NCBI GenBank assembly: GCA_007117625.1
Contig: SKGE01000033.1
Span: 1 to 39,048, forward strand
Origin: Candidatus Izemoplasma sp.
GTDB taxonomy: Bacteria; Bacillota_I; Bacilli_A; Izemoplasmatales; Izemoplasmataceae
Length of the DNA: 39,048 nt
Reading direction: 5' to 3'
Shown in pieces: positions 18,360 to 29,502 of this stretch (position 1 is its first letter; each line of letters opens with the position of its first letter). The translations under genes and the position numbers were made by a program. Under the pieces are notes generated by a model. The model worked only from the letters and a program-made list of their open reading frames with translations. It did no database searches and was not told the origin of the DNA.

Positions 18360-18998
18360 ATGGATTTTATCTTAGAAAACTTACTAGAATGGATTGGATA
18401 TCTAGCATCATTTATCATCTTAATTTCTCTCATCATGCGTTCTATCAAACGCTTGAGACTAATTAATTTATTTGGTTCCATTCTATTTACGATTTACGGA
18501 TACTTCATTGGTTCATACCCAGTTATGGTCATGAATGCAGGAATCGTCGTAATAAACTTATACTATTTAAGACAAATGGTAAAAACCGAAGACTATTTTA
18601 AAGTCATCGCGGTTGAAAAAGAAGACGAGTACTTAAAAGCCTTCATCGCGTTTTACCGGAAAGGAATCGACATTGCGATGCCATTTTCAGAAAGTGAGCT
18701 TTTATCGAGTAGCCATCGCTTCTTTATCCTAAGAAATATGGTTCCAGCAGGTCTTTTCATCGTCAAAGAACACAGCAAAGATACCTTAGAAATAACCCTA
18801 GATTATGCCACCCCAGCCTACCAAGACTTTAAAACAGGTGCCCAAGTTTTTAAACGCACCGCGGATGTTTTTAAAACGCAAGGCTATAAAAAATTTATCA
18901 CCTTCACCACCAGTGAATCTCACCAAAAATATTTATCCCATATGGCATTTACTAAAACCGAAATCGACAAAAAAACAGCCTACATTAAAGAAATCTAA
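18360..18998 (+). CDS. YgjV-like membrane segment fused to GNAT-like domain
   Basis: N-terminal hydrophobic 'WIGYLASFIILISLIMRSIKRLRLINLFGSILFTIYGYFIGSYPVMVMNAGIVVINLYYL'; C-terminal acetyltransferase-like pattern ending 'GYKKFITFTTSESHQKYLSHMAFTK'; TATAAT at 18321. Confidence 0.6.
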   Translation: MDFILENLLEWIGYLASFIILISLIMRSIKRLRLINLFGSILFTIYGYFIGSYPVMVMNAGIVVINLYYLRQMVKTEDYFKVIAVEKEDEYLKAFIAFYRKGIDIAMPFSESELLSSSHRFFILRNMVPAGLFIVKEHSKDTLEITLDYATPAYQDFKTGAQVFKRTADVFKTQGYKKFITFTTSESHQKYLSHMAFTKTEIDKKTAYIKEI

Positions 18999-19024
18999 GA
19001 CGCATCAAAAATGTGTCTTTTTTA
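18998..19024 (+). terminator. Intrinsic terminator
   Basis: agacgcat-caaaa-atgtgtct-TTTT (one G-U pair). Confidence 0.7.
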
Positions 19025-19095
19025 ATGACGTATTTTCGAAATAAATAACATTGCTATGCTATAATGAAGCTACATTTAGATCCATGAGGTGACCT

Positions 19096-21282
19096 ATGCT
19101 AAAACTTGAAGGAATCTCCAAATATTATCGTGGAGAAACCACTGTAACCCAAGCATTAAGAAGAGTTGATGCCGAGTTTAAACTCGGTGAATTTGTTGTG
19201 ATTACTGGCGAATCCGGAAGTGGTAAAAGTACCTTGCTCAACGTCTTGAGTGGTCTCGATACGTATGAAGAAGGCGAAATGTACATCCATGGTGAAGAAA
19301 CAGCTCACTATACCCCAGAAGACTGGGAACACTACCGAAGCCAATATATTGGTTTTGTTTTTCAAAGCTATAACATCATTGATTCATATACCGTGTATCA
19401 AAATGTTATGTCCGCTTTAATCATTCAAGGTTATGACAGTGCAAAACGTTCAGAACGCGCCAAAGCCTTGATTGAAGAAGTTGGACTATCGGCACAAATG
19501 CATCAGCGCTCAAGCACCTTATCAGGTGGACAAAAGCAGCGTGTCTCAATCGCGCGTGCGCTCGCCAAAGATGCACCGGTGATTGTCGCTGATGAACCTA
19601 CAGGAAATCTAGATAAAGCATCTGGTGACCAAATTATAAAACTTCTCAAAAAGATCAGTCAAGACCGTTTGGTCATTATGGTGACCCATAGTTATGTTAG
19701 CGTTAAAAATGTTGCGACCAGACATCTGCGCTTATTTGATGGTGAAGTCGTCGAAGACAAAGCCTTCGGAACGCATGAAAGCGTTGCCTCAACCGATGTT
19801 AAACCGATCTATGCAATGCCACTAAAAGATCAGTTAAAACTCGCTTTTCAAAACCTTTTTATGATGCCCAAAAGACTCATCTTAATGACTGCAATCAGCA
19901 TCGTTATTGTCGCAGCCATCGCACTTGTTTATGGAGCACGAACTGAAACGACGACATCGCGTTCAAGCAGTCCTTCGTTTTATAACTCAAGCATTCATCG
20001 CTTGATAGTTACAAAACACGATCAAACCGCGTTTACCAATGACGAGCTCAATCGATTGGGAAACCACAGACGCGTTATCAACCGAATTGATTTTGACCCA
20101 GCCTTCGAAGTTTCTATCAATCTAGCAAGTGAGTATCAAGGCTATTTTCAAGGCTACCTAACCAACGATGCCTCAGCCTTACATCAAAGACAACTCACAG
20201 CGGGCAGACTCCCTGAAAACGCCAATGAAATTGTCATCTCTACAAGCTATCAACATCAAATTGGAGATACCGTAGAAGCGCTGCTTAGTAAAAGTGAAGG
20301 CTTTGGTATCACAATGCCACGAGACGAAAACACTGACGTCTCAACCAACTATGCAAGCCTCGAAGTTGAAATTGTTGGATTTATTGATGATTGGTGGAAC
20401 ACGGCATATCTTCATCCAGATTTTTTCTTGAATCCTCTGGTGCAGTATGAAGCTGTTCGCAATCAAACCGTTATCAATTTTACGTTTGACGCGACCAATC
20501 TATATCATGCAGAGGATGTTCGCATCGATATCGATAACGGTCTTGAAAGCGGTGAAATCCGCATCTCTAATCCACTTAAAGGAGAAATATTAGATACCAC
20601 AACGCTAGAAGAAAATAACTTAATTAACAACCAACATAGCATCACATTATTCAACCATTATCTCGTGGAAAACGAAACTACTGTCACCATCTCAAGCGCT
20701 TTTGAAGACAACTATTTTGCGATCCGTATGTCACAAGAAACGCTTGAAAGCCTCATCGAAACGATTCCTTACCAAATTACCTTAACCATCGAAGATGGAC
20801 ACAGCGCAACGGTCATTCAAAATGCCGTGTCTGATGATTTTCATTTTATCCACCCAGGAAGCTATCAAAATCCAATGTTCGCTAACTTTGGTATTATGTT
20901 TCAAATCTTTAATATGATTGCTGTAGGCTCACTGCTCATCGTGATGTATTTTATCACCTACATCACCCTTAAAAACACCATGCAAGCTCGTAAAAAAGAC
21001 TATATTATCTTCCGCTCTATCGGTGCTAAAAAGACTGATTTATATAAAATGACCATCTATGAACTGATGATTGTCTTTGCGATTGCCTTTGCGATTGTCT
21101 TTAGCTTTTTACTTCTCAATCGCTATGTGTTGTTTATCATTACAGACTACATCCGTTTCTATACCTTCACAAATTACCTAACCGTATTTTTATTGCTCAT
21201 GGCACTCGCGGTTGTGACAGGTTTTAAATTTAACCAAAAAATCTTTAAAGATAGCGTCATTACAGCGCTGAGGGGAGAGTGA
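19096..21282 (+). CDS. ABC transporter, ATP-binding domain fused to FtsX/MacB-type permease (MacB-like)
   Basis: Walker A '[11 protein letters not shown]', signature 'LSGGQKQR', Walker B '[12 protein letters not shown]'; first TM after the NBD, large extracytoplasmic region, three C-terminal TMs. Confidence 0.92.
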   Translation: MLKLEGISKYYRGETTVTQALRRVDAEFKLGEFVVITGESGSGKSTLLNVLSGLDTYEEGEMYIHGEETAHYTPEDWEHYRSQYIGFVFQSYNIIDSYTVYQNVMSALIIQGYDSAKRSERAKALIEEVGLSAQMHQRSSTLSGGQKQRVSIARALAKDAPVIVADEPTGNLDKASGDQIIKLLKKISQDRLVIMVTHSYVSVKNVATRHLRLFDGEVVEDKAFGTHESVASTDVKPIYAMPLKDQLKLAFQNLFMMPKRLILMTAISIVIVAAIALVYGARTETTTSRSSSPSFYNSSIHRLIVTKHDQTAFTNDELNRLGNHRRVINRIDFDPAFEVSINLASEYQGYFQGYLTNDASALHQRQLTAGRLPENANEIVISTSYQHQIGDTVEALLSKSEGFGITMPRDENTDVSTNYASLEVEIVGFIDDWWNTAYLHPDFFLNPLVQYEAVRNQTVINFTFDATNLYHAEDVRIDIDNGLESGEIRISNPLKGEILDTTTLEENNLINNQHSITLFNHYLVENETTVTISSAFEDNYFAIRMSQETLESLIETIPYQITLTIEDGHSATVIQNAVSDDFHFIHPGSYQNPMFANFGIMFQIFNMIAVGSLLIVMYFITYITLKNTMQARKKDYIIFRSIGAKKTDLYKMTIYELMIVFAIAFAIVFSFLLLNRYVLFIITDYIRFYTFTNYLTVFLLLMALAVVTGFKFNQKIFKDSVITALRGE

Positions 21283-21287
21283 TCGCG

Positions 21288-23696
21288 ATGATTAAAGTCC
21301 AAAACATCAATAAAATTTATAACAAAAACAAACGCAATGCGCTTCACGCTCTCAACAATGTAGAAGTCACTTTTCCTACCAAAGGCCTTGTCGTTTTACT
21401 CGGAGAATCTGGAAGCGGTAAAACAACCTTACTCAATGTCATTGGTGGGATGGATAAATTTGACAGCGGAAAACTACATATTGATGAGAAAACCATCGAA
21501 GGTTACGACGCAAAAATCCTCGATCAAATTCGTTCCAACCAAATCGGTATGGTGTTTCAAAACTACTATCTACTTCCGCATGAAACTGTCTATGAAAATA
21601 TCGCAATCACACTACGACTAATCGGCATCACCGAACAAGAAGAAATTGACAAGCGGATTGATTATTTGCTAGACGCTGTTGGACTTCCAAAATACAAAAA
21701 ACGCCTCGCCAATCAGCTTTCAGGTGGGGAACAACAACGCATCGCAATCGCCCGTGCACTCGCTAAAAATCCGCGTCTCTTACTCGCCGATGAACCGACA
21801 GGAAACCTCGACTCAAAAAACACCATCGCAATTATGGAAATCATCAAACAAGTCAGCGCAGAAAAACTTGTGATCATGGTGACACACGAACGCGAACTTG
21901 CCGATTTTTATGCCGATAAAATCATTGAGCTAGAAGATGGTAAAATTATTAGAGATGTTGAGAATACTTCCAATGGAAATCTTGATTACACCTCAGGTAG
22001 TGATATCTATCTCGGTGATTTAACCCATGAAACGTTGACTTCAGAACATTCAAAAATAGAGTTGTATACCGATAACAAATCTGTAAAACTCAGCCCAAGA
22101 TTGATTTATTTAAACGGAACAATGTATCTTGATTTACAAGACACCCCAGCTAAAAAGCTCGTCAATGTTAAAGACCGGCCAGACATCAACATCTATAAAG
22201 AATCTTTAGGAGAAACCGTAGAAACCAAAATAAAACCTTTTGACTTTGACAAGATAAGCAGCACCACACCCAAAGAAAAAGCCGTTGATCCGATTGATTT
22301 TAAAACCGTCTTTAAACAAACAATGACGCGATTCTTGTCCGCAACCAAAGGACAAAAGCTTCTCTTCTTTAGTTTCGCGATTGGCGCGATGATCTTAACC
22401 TATGCAATTGCGAGTATCTTTAATGTTATCACCGTTCGAGATGATGACTTCTTAGTCTTGCCAAGAGAAGCGATTAGCATTAACAAAGACAACATGACCC
22501 ATGACGATCTTGCATCATTACAAAATCATCATGCAATCGATGAAGTGCTCATGTTAAATCACATCGCGATTTTCTATGAAATTCCAAGAATCTTTTCAAC
22601 CGCATCGAGCACTCAAGAAGTTACCTCAGCAATCATTGATAGTGCACGCCTCAGTGAGGCTGACTTAACCCATGGAGACTTACCATCTACCCCCTATGAA
22701 ATTGTTATCGATGCTGGTTGGATGCGACGGCACATTATCAATCGCGATCCTTTTCATAGTCTAAACCTCACCCAGCCAGAACAGATGCTTAACTTCAAGT
22801 TAATGATGCCAGTCAACGGTGATTTTATCCCATTTGAAGTGGTTGGAATCGTTGATTTAGAAACGCCAGTTATCTACGGACACCACGCTTTAATGGTAGA
22901 ACTCGCTCAACCATTTCATGTCCTTGAGTTACACGAAGAAAACCTTGAACTTGTCTCAGGCGTCCTACCAAGTGAAACCGGTGAAATTCTCTATGCTGCT
23001 GATTATGCTGATCCAGACTTAATCGATAACTTTAGCTCATATGAGGTTACCATTTCAGGGGAAACATACCAAGTTGTCGGGCTTTATCGGCTAAAAACGA
23101 TCGACAGCTATCACCCAATCACATTAAAGGAAACGGCTGAGCACTTGCTTTTCAAACTCACTGACTTCCCATCACAAGAGCGCTTTATCATCGCAAACGA
23201 TGTAAGTAGTGCCGAAGAATACCTGCAATCACTAAGCTTTGAAGCCACCCATATCTACAGCACCACACGAAGTGAATACCTCGCTAGACAAATTCAAGAA
23301 TCACGACCAACACTCGTTTTTGCCGGCTTTATCATCGGTGCGATGGTACTATCATTTTACTTCGTTATCCGTTCTTCAATGATTCATCGTATCTATGAAA
23401 TCGGTGTATTCAGATCGCTTGGAACGAAAAAACGACACATTCTAAAACGCTTCGTTTACGAAAGTGCGATTATCACAACATTCAGTTCTTTGCTCGGATA
23501 CATTTTAATGAATTATTTGCTCATCAACACCCAAGCATTTTTTGGCGATGATTTGCGAATTGTCTACATATCGCTTCAAACCATTATCGTTGGACTCATA
23601 GTGATATATGGTATTAATATTTTATCAGGCATGATCCCAGTATATGTTTTACTGCGAAAATCGCCTGCACAAATCAATACTCAATACGATGTCTAA
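21288..23696 (+). CDS. ABC transporter, ATP-binding domain fused to FtsX/MacB-type permease (MacB-like), second half-transporter
   Basis: Walker A '[11 protein letters not shown]', signature 'LSGGEQQR', '[12 protein letters not shown]'; C-terminal FtsX-type permease; translationally coupled to previous gene (start 21279 or 21288). Confidence 0.92.
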   Translation: MIKVQNINKIYNKNKRNALHALNNVEVTFPTKGLVVLLGESGSGKTTLLNVIGGMDKFDSGKLHIDEKTIEGYDAKILDQIRSNQIGMVFQNYYLLPHETVYENIAITLRLIGITEQEEIDKRIDYLLDAVGLPKYKKRLANQLSGGEQQRIAIARALAKNPRLLLADEPTGNLDSKNTIAIMEIIKQVSAEKLVIMVTHERELADFYADKIIELEDGKIIRDVENTSNGNLDYTSGSDIYLGDLTHETLTSEHSKIELYTDNKSVKLSPRLIYLNGTMYLDLQDTPAKKLVNVKDRPDINIYKESLGETVETKIKPFDFDKISSTTPKEKAVDPIDFKTVFKQTMTRFLSATKGQKLLFFSFAIGAMILTYAIASIFNVITVRDDDFLVLPREAISINKDNMTHDDLASLQNHHAIDEVLMLNHIAIFYEIPRIFSTASSTQEVTSAIIDSARLSEADLTHGDLPSTPYEIVIDAGWMRRHIINRDPFHSLNLTQPEQMLNFKLMMPVNGDFIPFEVVGIVDLETPVIYGHHALMVELAQPFHVLELHEENLELVSGVLPSETGEILYAADYADPDLIDNFSSYEVTISGETYQVVGLYRLKTIDSYHPITLKETAEHLLFKLTDFPSQERFIIANDVSSAEEYLQSLSFEATHIYSTTRSEYLARQIQESRPTLVFAGFIIGAMVLSFYFVIRSSMIHRIYEIGVFRSLGTKKRHILKRFVYESAIITTFSSLLGYILMNYLLINTQAFFGDDLRIVYISLQTIIVGLIVIYGINILSGMIPVYVLLRKSPAQINTQYDV

Positions 23697-23730
23697 AAAA
23701 AGGCGACTCAGCTATCTGAGTCGCTTTTTA
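23697..23730. terminator. Bidirectional intrinsic terminator
   Basis: gcgactcag-ctat-ctgagtcgc flanked by A- and T-runs. Confidence 0.88.
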
Positions 23731-25072
23731 CATCTTCCATCCGTTTTAAATAACGGTCCATATCATACTTTCTTTTTAGCCCTTTATCATTCATATAGCG
23801 CAACTTTCCAAAAATCTCACGACTTTGCCATGCGCGGTCATGGCGACCGAACAACCAAGCAACACTCGCATAGCTTACAGGGTCTCGTCCATCGATAAAG
23901 TAGCGGTTATTTAACTTCAAAATCATCGCATAAGCGGTTTCGTAATCTTCGCTCCATTCAATAATTTTCTTGCCCCAATACATCCGCATGGTATTATGCA
24001 TAAATCCTGTTTCAACCATTTCAATCATTGCCGCATTAAAGTAAACATCGTGCGTTTTCGCTGCGATGTAATCTTCCTCTGAGTAAAGATAGGTTCGACG
24101 ATCATCGCGATGAACCGCCATCGTCTCATAAGCCCAGCCATAAGTCATCGTTTCAAAGCGGTCAAAGCCTTCACAATACGTAACGAAGTTAAACGCAAGC
24201 TCCCGCCGTACAAGCAACTGTTCAATCAGCGCTTCCACCGCTTCGGGATAAGTATCTATATAGGTAGAGATCATTTGGTACATATCAATAGGTGAAATCT
24301 GTCCAAAATGTAAGTATGGACTCAATTTACTCGTCACATCTTTCCCAGGATCACTACTATCATGATAATCTTTTAAACAACATTCAAGATAATCATCTAA
24401 ACGCTTGTAAGCCTCAGTTTCGCCACCTTTAAAATACTTAGATGGTAAAACCGAACGATCGATATCAATCTTTTTCAACAAGGCATCAATATCAACGGGT
24501 TTAGCTTGACTAGTCCCAACATCAACCTTTGATAGGCTCGCTTCTGCTAAAAACGCATCGACCTGTTGATGCAGTTTTTTTCGTATCGTTCTCGCACTAT
24601 ACTCACATTTTTGACTGGCTTGATCAACCGGAACAATGGTATCACTAAAGACCTGAATCACAGGAACGTTTAACCCATCCGCATACGCTGTAATCTTTTT
24701 CTTTACATCGACCATAAAGGGCATGTAAGCATCATCAAGCACCAACAAAGATGCGGCGTTCAAATAATCCTTAAGCACCGCTTCAAATTCACCAACTTCA
24801 AGACAAAAGTCAATATTCAACGCTTCACACTGCGACGCCACATCTTGAACACCATCGAGCATAAAAGCGTAATGACGCAAGTTCGCATCTTTAAAATTAG
24901 GCGTTAAGACAAACAAAAGCTTTAGTGGTTTTTGTATTTTATTAGCATAAGAAATTGCAGCCTCTAAAGCAAAATTGCCACGCAATCGCTGCGTGTGTTG
25001 CATCCAATACAAAACATATGATTCATCCTTTAAACGGTGTTTGGTTTTAACGCGTATACGGTTTTTATGCAT
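23708..25072 (-). CDS. phr: Class II deoxyribodipyrimidine (CPD) photolyase
   Basis: 'VLYWMQHTQRLRGNFALEAA', 'SKLSPYLHFGQIS', 'MHNTMRMYWGKKIIEW', 'LNNRYFIDGRDPVSYASVAWLFGRHDRAWQSREIFGKLRYMN..GLKRKYD'; start at MHKNR. Confidence 0.93.
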   Translation of the reverse strand: MHKNRIRVKTKHRLKDESYVLYWMQHTQRLRGNFALEAAISYANKIQKPLKLLFVLTPNFKDANLRHYAFMLDGVQDVASQCEALNIDFCLEVGEFEAVLKDYLNAASLLVLDDAYMPFMVDVKKKITAYADGLNVPVIQVFSDTIVPVDQASQKCEYSARTIRKKLHQQVDAFLAEASLSKVDVGTSQAKPVDIDALLKKIDIDRSVLPSKYFKGGETEAYKRLDDYLECCLKDYHDSSDPGKDVTSKLSPYLHFGQISPIDMYQMISTYIDTYPEAVEALIEQLLVRRELAFNFVTYCEGFDRFETMTYGWAYETMAVHRDDRRTYLYSEEDYIAAKTHDVYFNAAMIEMVETGFMHNTMRMYWGKKIIEWSEDYETAYAMILKLNNRYFIDGRDPVSYASVAWLFGRHDRAWQSREIFGKLRYMNDKGLKRKYDMDRYLKRMEDVKSDSDS

Positions 25073-25113
25073 ATTCAAAATCCTTTCATGTATAATGGTA
25101 GTGAGGTGAGACC

Positions 25114-26271
25114 ATGATATCACATCTTTTTATCAAAAACTATCGTGCTTTTACAAAACACACGGTCGTATTCGGAAACCATACATTGTTAATCGGTTCG
25201 CATAACAGTGGAAAAACTACCGTCTTATCTGCTTTAGATGTGTTTTTTAATCATACATTAGAACGTGCGCACATCCGCAATAAACGCAAAGACGTAGTCA
25301 TCGAAATTAACATCGACAATGTAAGATACCGAAAGGTATTTTCTCCTCCAAACTATGTTTTCAATAGCCATAAAGCAATTGGCGACTTTCGGAATTTGAA
25401 ACATCTTAGGTATCTTTACTTTCCAGAACAGCCCAATCCATACGAACACTTCATCAATCAGTGCGACAACTCAAAACGCACCGCCCCAACCCAACAAACA
25501 CCCCAAGACAACGCCTTGTTTTTTTCCAACAAACATCCCTATTACCAAACCACAAAATCATACATCAATTATCGGTTAAAGCAACCTCTATCCAAGCCAG
25601 AACAACGAAACTATCAAGTGGAATATCTAGAGTCGTTAGCCCTGGAAAACATCATCATCGGAAGCGATCGCGTTTCCAATACTTTCCCTTTTAAACGCTT
25701 CACTGAAATTATTCCAAAGACCTACCAAACGATCATTTCAAGCAACCAAAAACACGTCTTAAACAATTTTAACCACCATATTGAACCCTTATACAAATCA
25801 CATATCAAAGATGAAATTGAAACAATTACCGGAACTGTCAGTAAAAACTATCGCAAAACATTTATCTTAGTCGAAGGTAAATATGATGTTCCATGGTTTG
25901 AAAAAGCCTTAATGCTTTTACATAAAATAGAAAAATATCGTGTCTTACCATGTGGAGGACACGGAAACATCCAGTTTGTGAAAAATCAACTCCAAAAGGC
26001 AGATTATAAGACCATCACGATTACTGATGGTGACCTTCCAAACATCGGGTACAGACTGCAACGTGAGATTATCGAAATGTACGCAGATATCTCGCTTTTA
26101 AACCAAAGCTTCAACGCAAACTTAAACAGCATGCCAGAAACAAAAAAAGCATTTTTCAAAGCTATTCCTCAACGCGATGACATCATTAAACAAGTACTCG
26201 CAAGCTGGGCGAGAAACCATCTAACCCTCGATAATCCATTTGTTCAAGAAATCAAATCTATCTTAGATTAA
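25114..26271 (+). CDS. Compact OLD-like protein: N-terminal AAA/SMC-type Walker A + C-terminal TOPRIM-like domain
   Basis: 'FIKNYRAF...VVFGNHTLLIGSHNSGKTTVLSALDVFF' and 'TFILVEGKYDVPWFEKAL' .. 'TITITDGDLPNIGY'; no visible LSGGE or LLDEP Walker B. Confidence 0.7.
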   Translation: MISHLFIKNYRAFTKHTVVFGNHTLLIGSHNSGKTTVLSALDVFFNHTLERAHIRNKRKDVVIEINIDNVRYRKVFSPPNYVFNSHKAIGDFRNLKHLRYLYFPEQPNPYEHFINQCDNSKRTAPTQQTPQDNALFFSNKHPYYQTTKSYINYRLKQPLSKPEQRNYQVEYLESLALENIIIGSDRVSNTFPFKRFTEIIPKTYQTIISSNQKHVLNNFNHHIEPLYKSHIKDEIETITGTVSKNYRKTFILVEGKYDVPWFEKALMLLHKIEKYRVLPCGGHGNIQFVKNQLQKADYKTITITDGDLPNIGYRLQREIIEMYADISLLNQSFNANLNSMPETKKAFFKAIPQRDDIIKQVLASWARNHLTLDNPFVQEIKSILD

Positions 26272-26337
26272 AACTATTCATTTTCAATCGCACGAAAATT
26301 TTGTATAATGTTATTATATCATTGACGGAGGTGTGTC

Positions 26338-26832
26338 ATGAAGTTTTACATAAAACCAAAACATTTTGCGCAATATCGCAGCTTCAAGATTCGAGATGAA
26401 TCGCAAGGAGAGCTGTTCAAAATAAAAGGGAAATTTTTCCTCGGAATGCGCACACTCACCATGAAAGACATGAGCAACCAAGTACTTTATACCATCGAAC
26501 GCCAATTTAACCCAAAATTTTATCGCAAGTATTCAGTGCTGAACAACCACGGCGATGAAGTTGCCAAAGTTCACCGCTCGTATGGACTGTTTAAACCACG
26601 TTATACGATATTAATGAAAGACCGAAAAATGCACTTTGAAGGGCCGATTTACCAGCATGCATTTTCTCTGCATGATGAAAATGAAAAACTCGCAAAGATT
26701 GAAAAGCGTGTCTTCTCATTTGGAGATGCTTACGAAATTGATGTCATCACCGAAAAAGATCCCCTACTTCACTTATTCTTAGTCGTAGTCATCGATCAAA
26801 TGAATCATGAGCGCAAAAAGTTTAGAAGCTAA
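26338..26832 (+). CDS. LURP-one-related family protein
   Basis: Tubby/LURP-one-like repetitive beta pattern ('MKFYIKPKHFAQYRSFKIRDESQGELFKIKGKFFLGMRTLTMKDMSNQVLYTIERQ'); RBS ggaggtgtgtc. Confidence 0.65.
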   Translation: MKFYIKPKHFAQYRSFKIRDESQGELFKIKGKFFLGMRTLTMKDMSNQVLYTIERQFNPKFYRKYSVLNNHGDEVAKVHRSYGLFKPRYTILMKDRKMHFEGPIYQHAFSLHDENEKLAKIEKRVFSFGDAYEIDVITEKDPLLHLFLVVVIDQMNHERKKFRS

Positions 26833-27490
26833 GTCCTGCATCTTATGTGGGGCTTCTGTTCGTCTACTCGAAGACACGTTAACGTATCAGGACAATCCAG
26901 TCCAATACGCAATCTGCGATCACTGTGAGTTGATCACTAAAACACCAGCTTCACACCCATCGAATAAAGCTGAAAAGGCACAGTATGAAACCCATGAAAA
27001 CGGCATGGATAACACTGGCTATATCAACTATTTATCCCGGTTTGCCGAAACAGCGGTAGACCCTTTTATTAAACAAGGGCGTGGCTTAGATTTTGGTTCA
27101 GGACCAGGGCCCGTACTCTATGAGCTACTCAAACAAAAAGGGTTTATTATGGATCACTATGATCCTTTCTACCATCCAGATAAGAGTTACCAAAACAAAC
27201 ACTTCGATCTCATCACAACAACAGAAGTGTTTGAACACTTAAAACACCCAAAAGAAACCTTTGAACATCTTATCAAACGTTTGCGACCCAAAGGTATATT
27301 GGCGATACAAACAGAGTTTCATCCAAATAACGATCAGGTATTATTAGATTGGTGGTATCGACGTGATTATACACACATCACATTTTATACCGTACAAACC
27401 TTCAACTATTTAAGCACTGTATTTCCCGTAAAAATGATTTACTCAAACGATAAAAACATCGTTGTATTTCAAAAGGAAGTGAACCCATGA
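26807..27490 (+). CDS. Class I SAM-dependent methyltransferase with N-terminal Zn-ribbon-like CxxC pair
   Basis: 'CILCG..CDHCEL', 'GLDFGSGPGPVLYELL', 'FDLITTTEVFEHLKHPKETFEHLIKRLRPKGILAIQTEF'. Confidence 0.82.
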   Translation: MSAKSLEAKSCILCGASVRLLEDTLTYQDNPVQYAICDHCELITKTPASHPSNKAEKAQYETHENGMDNTGYINYLSRFAETAVDPFIKQGRGLDFGSGPGPVLYELLKQKGFIMDHYDPFYHPDKSYQNKHFDLITTTEVFEHLKHPKETFEHLIKRLRPKGILAIQTEFHPNNDQVLLDWWYRRDYTHITFYTVQTFNYLSTVFPVKMIYSNDKNIVVFQKEVNP

Positions 27491-28401
27491 AAATTTACGT
27501 ACGTGATACATCTTACCAAACGATGATACAGGAAAAATTTCAAAACAAACTTCAACTTGTTGAGAGAAAAGAAGCCGCAGAAATCCTCATTACAGGCAAT
27601 TATCAACAAACAGATCACCATCCAAATCACAAAATTGTGATTATCCCTTATACAGGTCACGACAATATCGATATCGACCTTTTAAAAAAACATAATATAA
27701 AACTATTTAACACAACCGTACACTCAAAGTATGTTGCAGAAAAGGCTGTTCACCTCATGCAAGCCCTACTCGGCAATACCATCGACTACCACCGACGCAT
27801 GCAACAAGGCGACTGGAGCAACCGCAACAGCAAAGATCGCATCTCATGGGTGACAACCTTTGATAAAAAGATAGGGATTTTTGGTTACGGTAGAATTGGC
27901 CAATGGATACAAACGCTACTAAGGCCTTACACCAACGCATTTTATACATTAGACCGTGGCAAAGACTACCCAAACATTGAAACCGTACCAACGCTTCAAG
28001 ACCTCGTCAAAACAAGCGATATTTTGTTTGTCGCAACCCCACATACGCCGGAAACAGAAAATGCCATTGACGATTCCATCCTCCAATCATTTTCAAACGG
28101 AGTTATCGTTAATGTCGCACGCGGTAAAATCATTGATCAAAATGCTTTGTACAAGCGCTTGACCGATGGAACTTTAAGAGGCTTTGCGAGTGATGTATGG
28201 TATAACTACCCTAAAAATAACTCCATCACTTTTCCATCTGATTTACCAATCCACACATTAGAAAACGTTGTGATGAGCCCACACTGTGCGGCATTAACCG
28301 ATACTGCAAAAGAAGAAATGATAGCAAAAGTAGCGGATCATTTAAACCATATCTTAGATCATAACTTCAACGAGGTACTCGATCTGAAACGTCTCAAATA
28401 A
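27487..28401 (+). CDS. D-isomer-specific 2-hydroxyacid dehydrogenase family protein
   Basis: Rossmann 'KIGIFGYGRIGQWIQTLL', 'VNVARGKIIDQNALYKRLTDGTLRGFASDVW', 'MSPHCAALT'. Confidence 0.88.
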   Translation: MKIYVRDTSYQTMIQEKFQNKLQLVERKEAAEILITGNYQQTDHHPNHKIVIIPYTGHDNIDIDLLKKHNIKLFNTTVHSKYVAEKAVHLMQALLGNTIDYHRRMQQGDWSNRNSKDRISWVTTFDKKIGIFGYGRIGQWIQTLLRPYTNAFYTLDRGKDYPNIETVPTLQDLVKTSDILFVATPHTPETENAIDDSILQSFSNGVIVNVARGKIIDQNALYKRLTDGTLRGFASDVWYNYPKNNSITFPSDLPIHTLENVVMSPHCAALTDTAKEEMIAKVADHLNHILDHNFNEVLDLKRLK

Positions 28402-28410
28402 GGAGGCACT

Positions 28411-29502
28411 ATGAAGACTAAATACGATGAAAGAAACATCATCTTTTCAAGAGCGAGATTAAAAAAAGGCACAAAAAACTATCATGACTACTATAAAACA
28501 CATCCACAACTCAGAAAAGAAGACGATGCGATAAGAGGCATGAACATCCATGATAAGTTGAGGCGCTCAAAAACATTCAAAGAGCGCTTCTTACCAATTC
28601 ATGCGAACAATAATAGATTATTAAAAACACTGCATGATACAGTTGAACAAGCACCACTTGGCAACCGTATCGACGTCCCAGAAACTTTTAAAACTAATAT
28701 CAAAGCAATTACCAAGCACTACGGTGCCAAAGAAGTCGGTATCGTCAAACTCAAAGATGAACACTACTACAGCCACTTCGGTGGCACCAACGAAGCTTTA
28801 AATCTTGATAATTATGGAGAAAAAATAACACCATCCTATACCCACGCAATCGTTTACTTAATACCGATGGATCTTACGTATATCAACCGCGCCCCAGATT
28901 ATGAAGAACAGCTCGAAACCGAAAACATCTACCTAAACATCGCATATACTGGAGCTCGCTTGGCACTATACTTAAAAAGTTTAGGCTATCCTTCGACGTT
29001 TCAAAGCGAAGCTTTTTACCTCACACCACTTGTCCCGCTCGCCTATGATGCAGGGCTTGGTCAAATCGGCATGAGTAATCATATTGTCAACCCGACCTAT
29101 GGAGACCGCGTACGCTTAGGGGCGGTCTTAACGAATCTAGCACTACCAGAAGATAAACCAATCGACTTTGGACTTGAAAAGTTTTGCAAACGCTGTGCAC
29201 TATGTGTAATGAATTGCCCATCGCGCTCAATTAAACCCCATCAAAGAATGGTGAATGGTAGAACATTTTATAAGTTTACTGATGTCACCTGCTTTAAGCT
29301 TTGGAAAAACACAGGAACGGATTGTGGTACTTGCATTCAAAGCTGTCCTTTTACACAAGGCATCGATCAAGAAACCATCGAGAATATGTTGAATGATACA
29401 ACCCTCATGGACACGGTTATACAAAACCATATCGAAAAATATGGACGCAGAAAATACAATAAAGCACCCTTACCAATCGTACGTTTGGAGGGAACAAAAT
29501 GA
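28411..29502 (+). CDS. Two-[4Fe-4S] protein resembling reductive dehalogenase/epoxyqueuosine reductase (RdhA/QueG-like) core, no Tat signal
   Basis: 'CKRCALCVMNCPSRSI' and 'CFKLWKNTGTDCGTCIQSCPF'; 'DAGLGQIGMSNHIVNPTYGDRVRLGAVLTNL'. Confidence 0.75.
   Translation: MKTKYDERNIIFSRARLKKGTKNYHDYYKTHPQLRKEDDAIRGMNIHDKLRRSKTFKERFLPIHANNNRLLKTLHDTVEQAPLGNRIDVPETFKTNIKAITKHYGAKEVGIVKLKDEHYYSHFGGTNEALNLDNYGEKITPSYTHAIVYLIPMDLTYINRAPDYEEQLETENIYLNIAYTGARLALYLKSLGYPSTFQSEAFYLTPLVPLAYDAGLGQIGMSNHIVNPTYGDRVRLGAVLTNLALPEDKPIDFGLEKFCKRCALCVMNCPSRSIKPHQRMVNGRTFYKFTDVTCFKLWKNTGTDCGTCIQSCPFTQGIDQETIENMLNDTTLMDTVIQNHIEKYGRRKYNKAPLPIVRLEGTK

Noticed and set aside
25114-26271. Gabija-like anti-phage system
   Set aside because: Protein is too short, lacks visible ATPase signature motifs, and no UvrD-like GajB partner is adjacent; kept only as a compact OLD-like protein.
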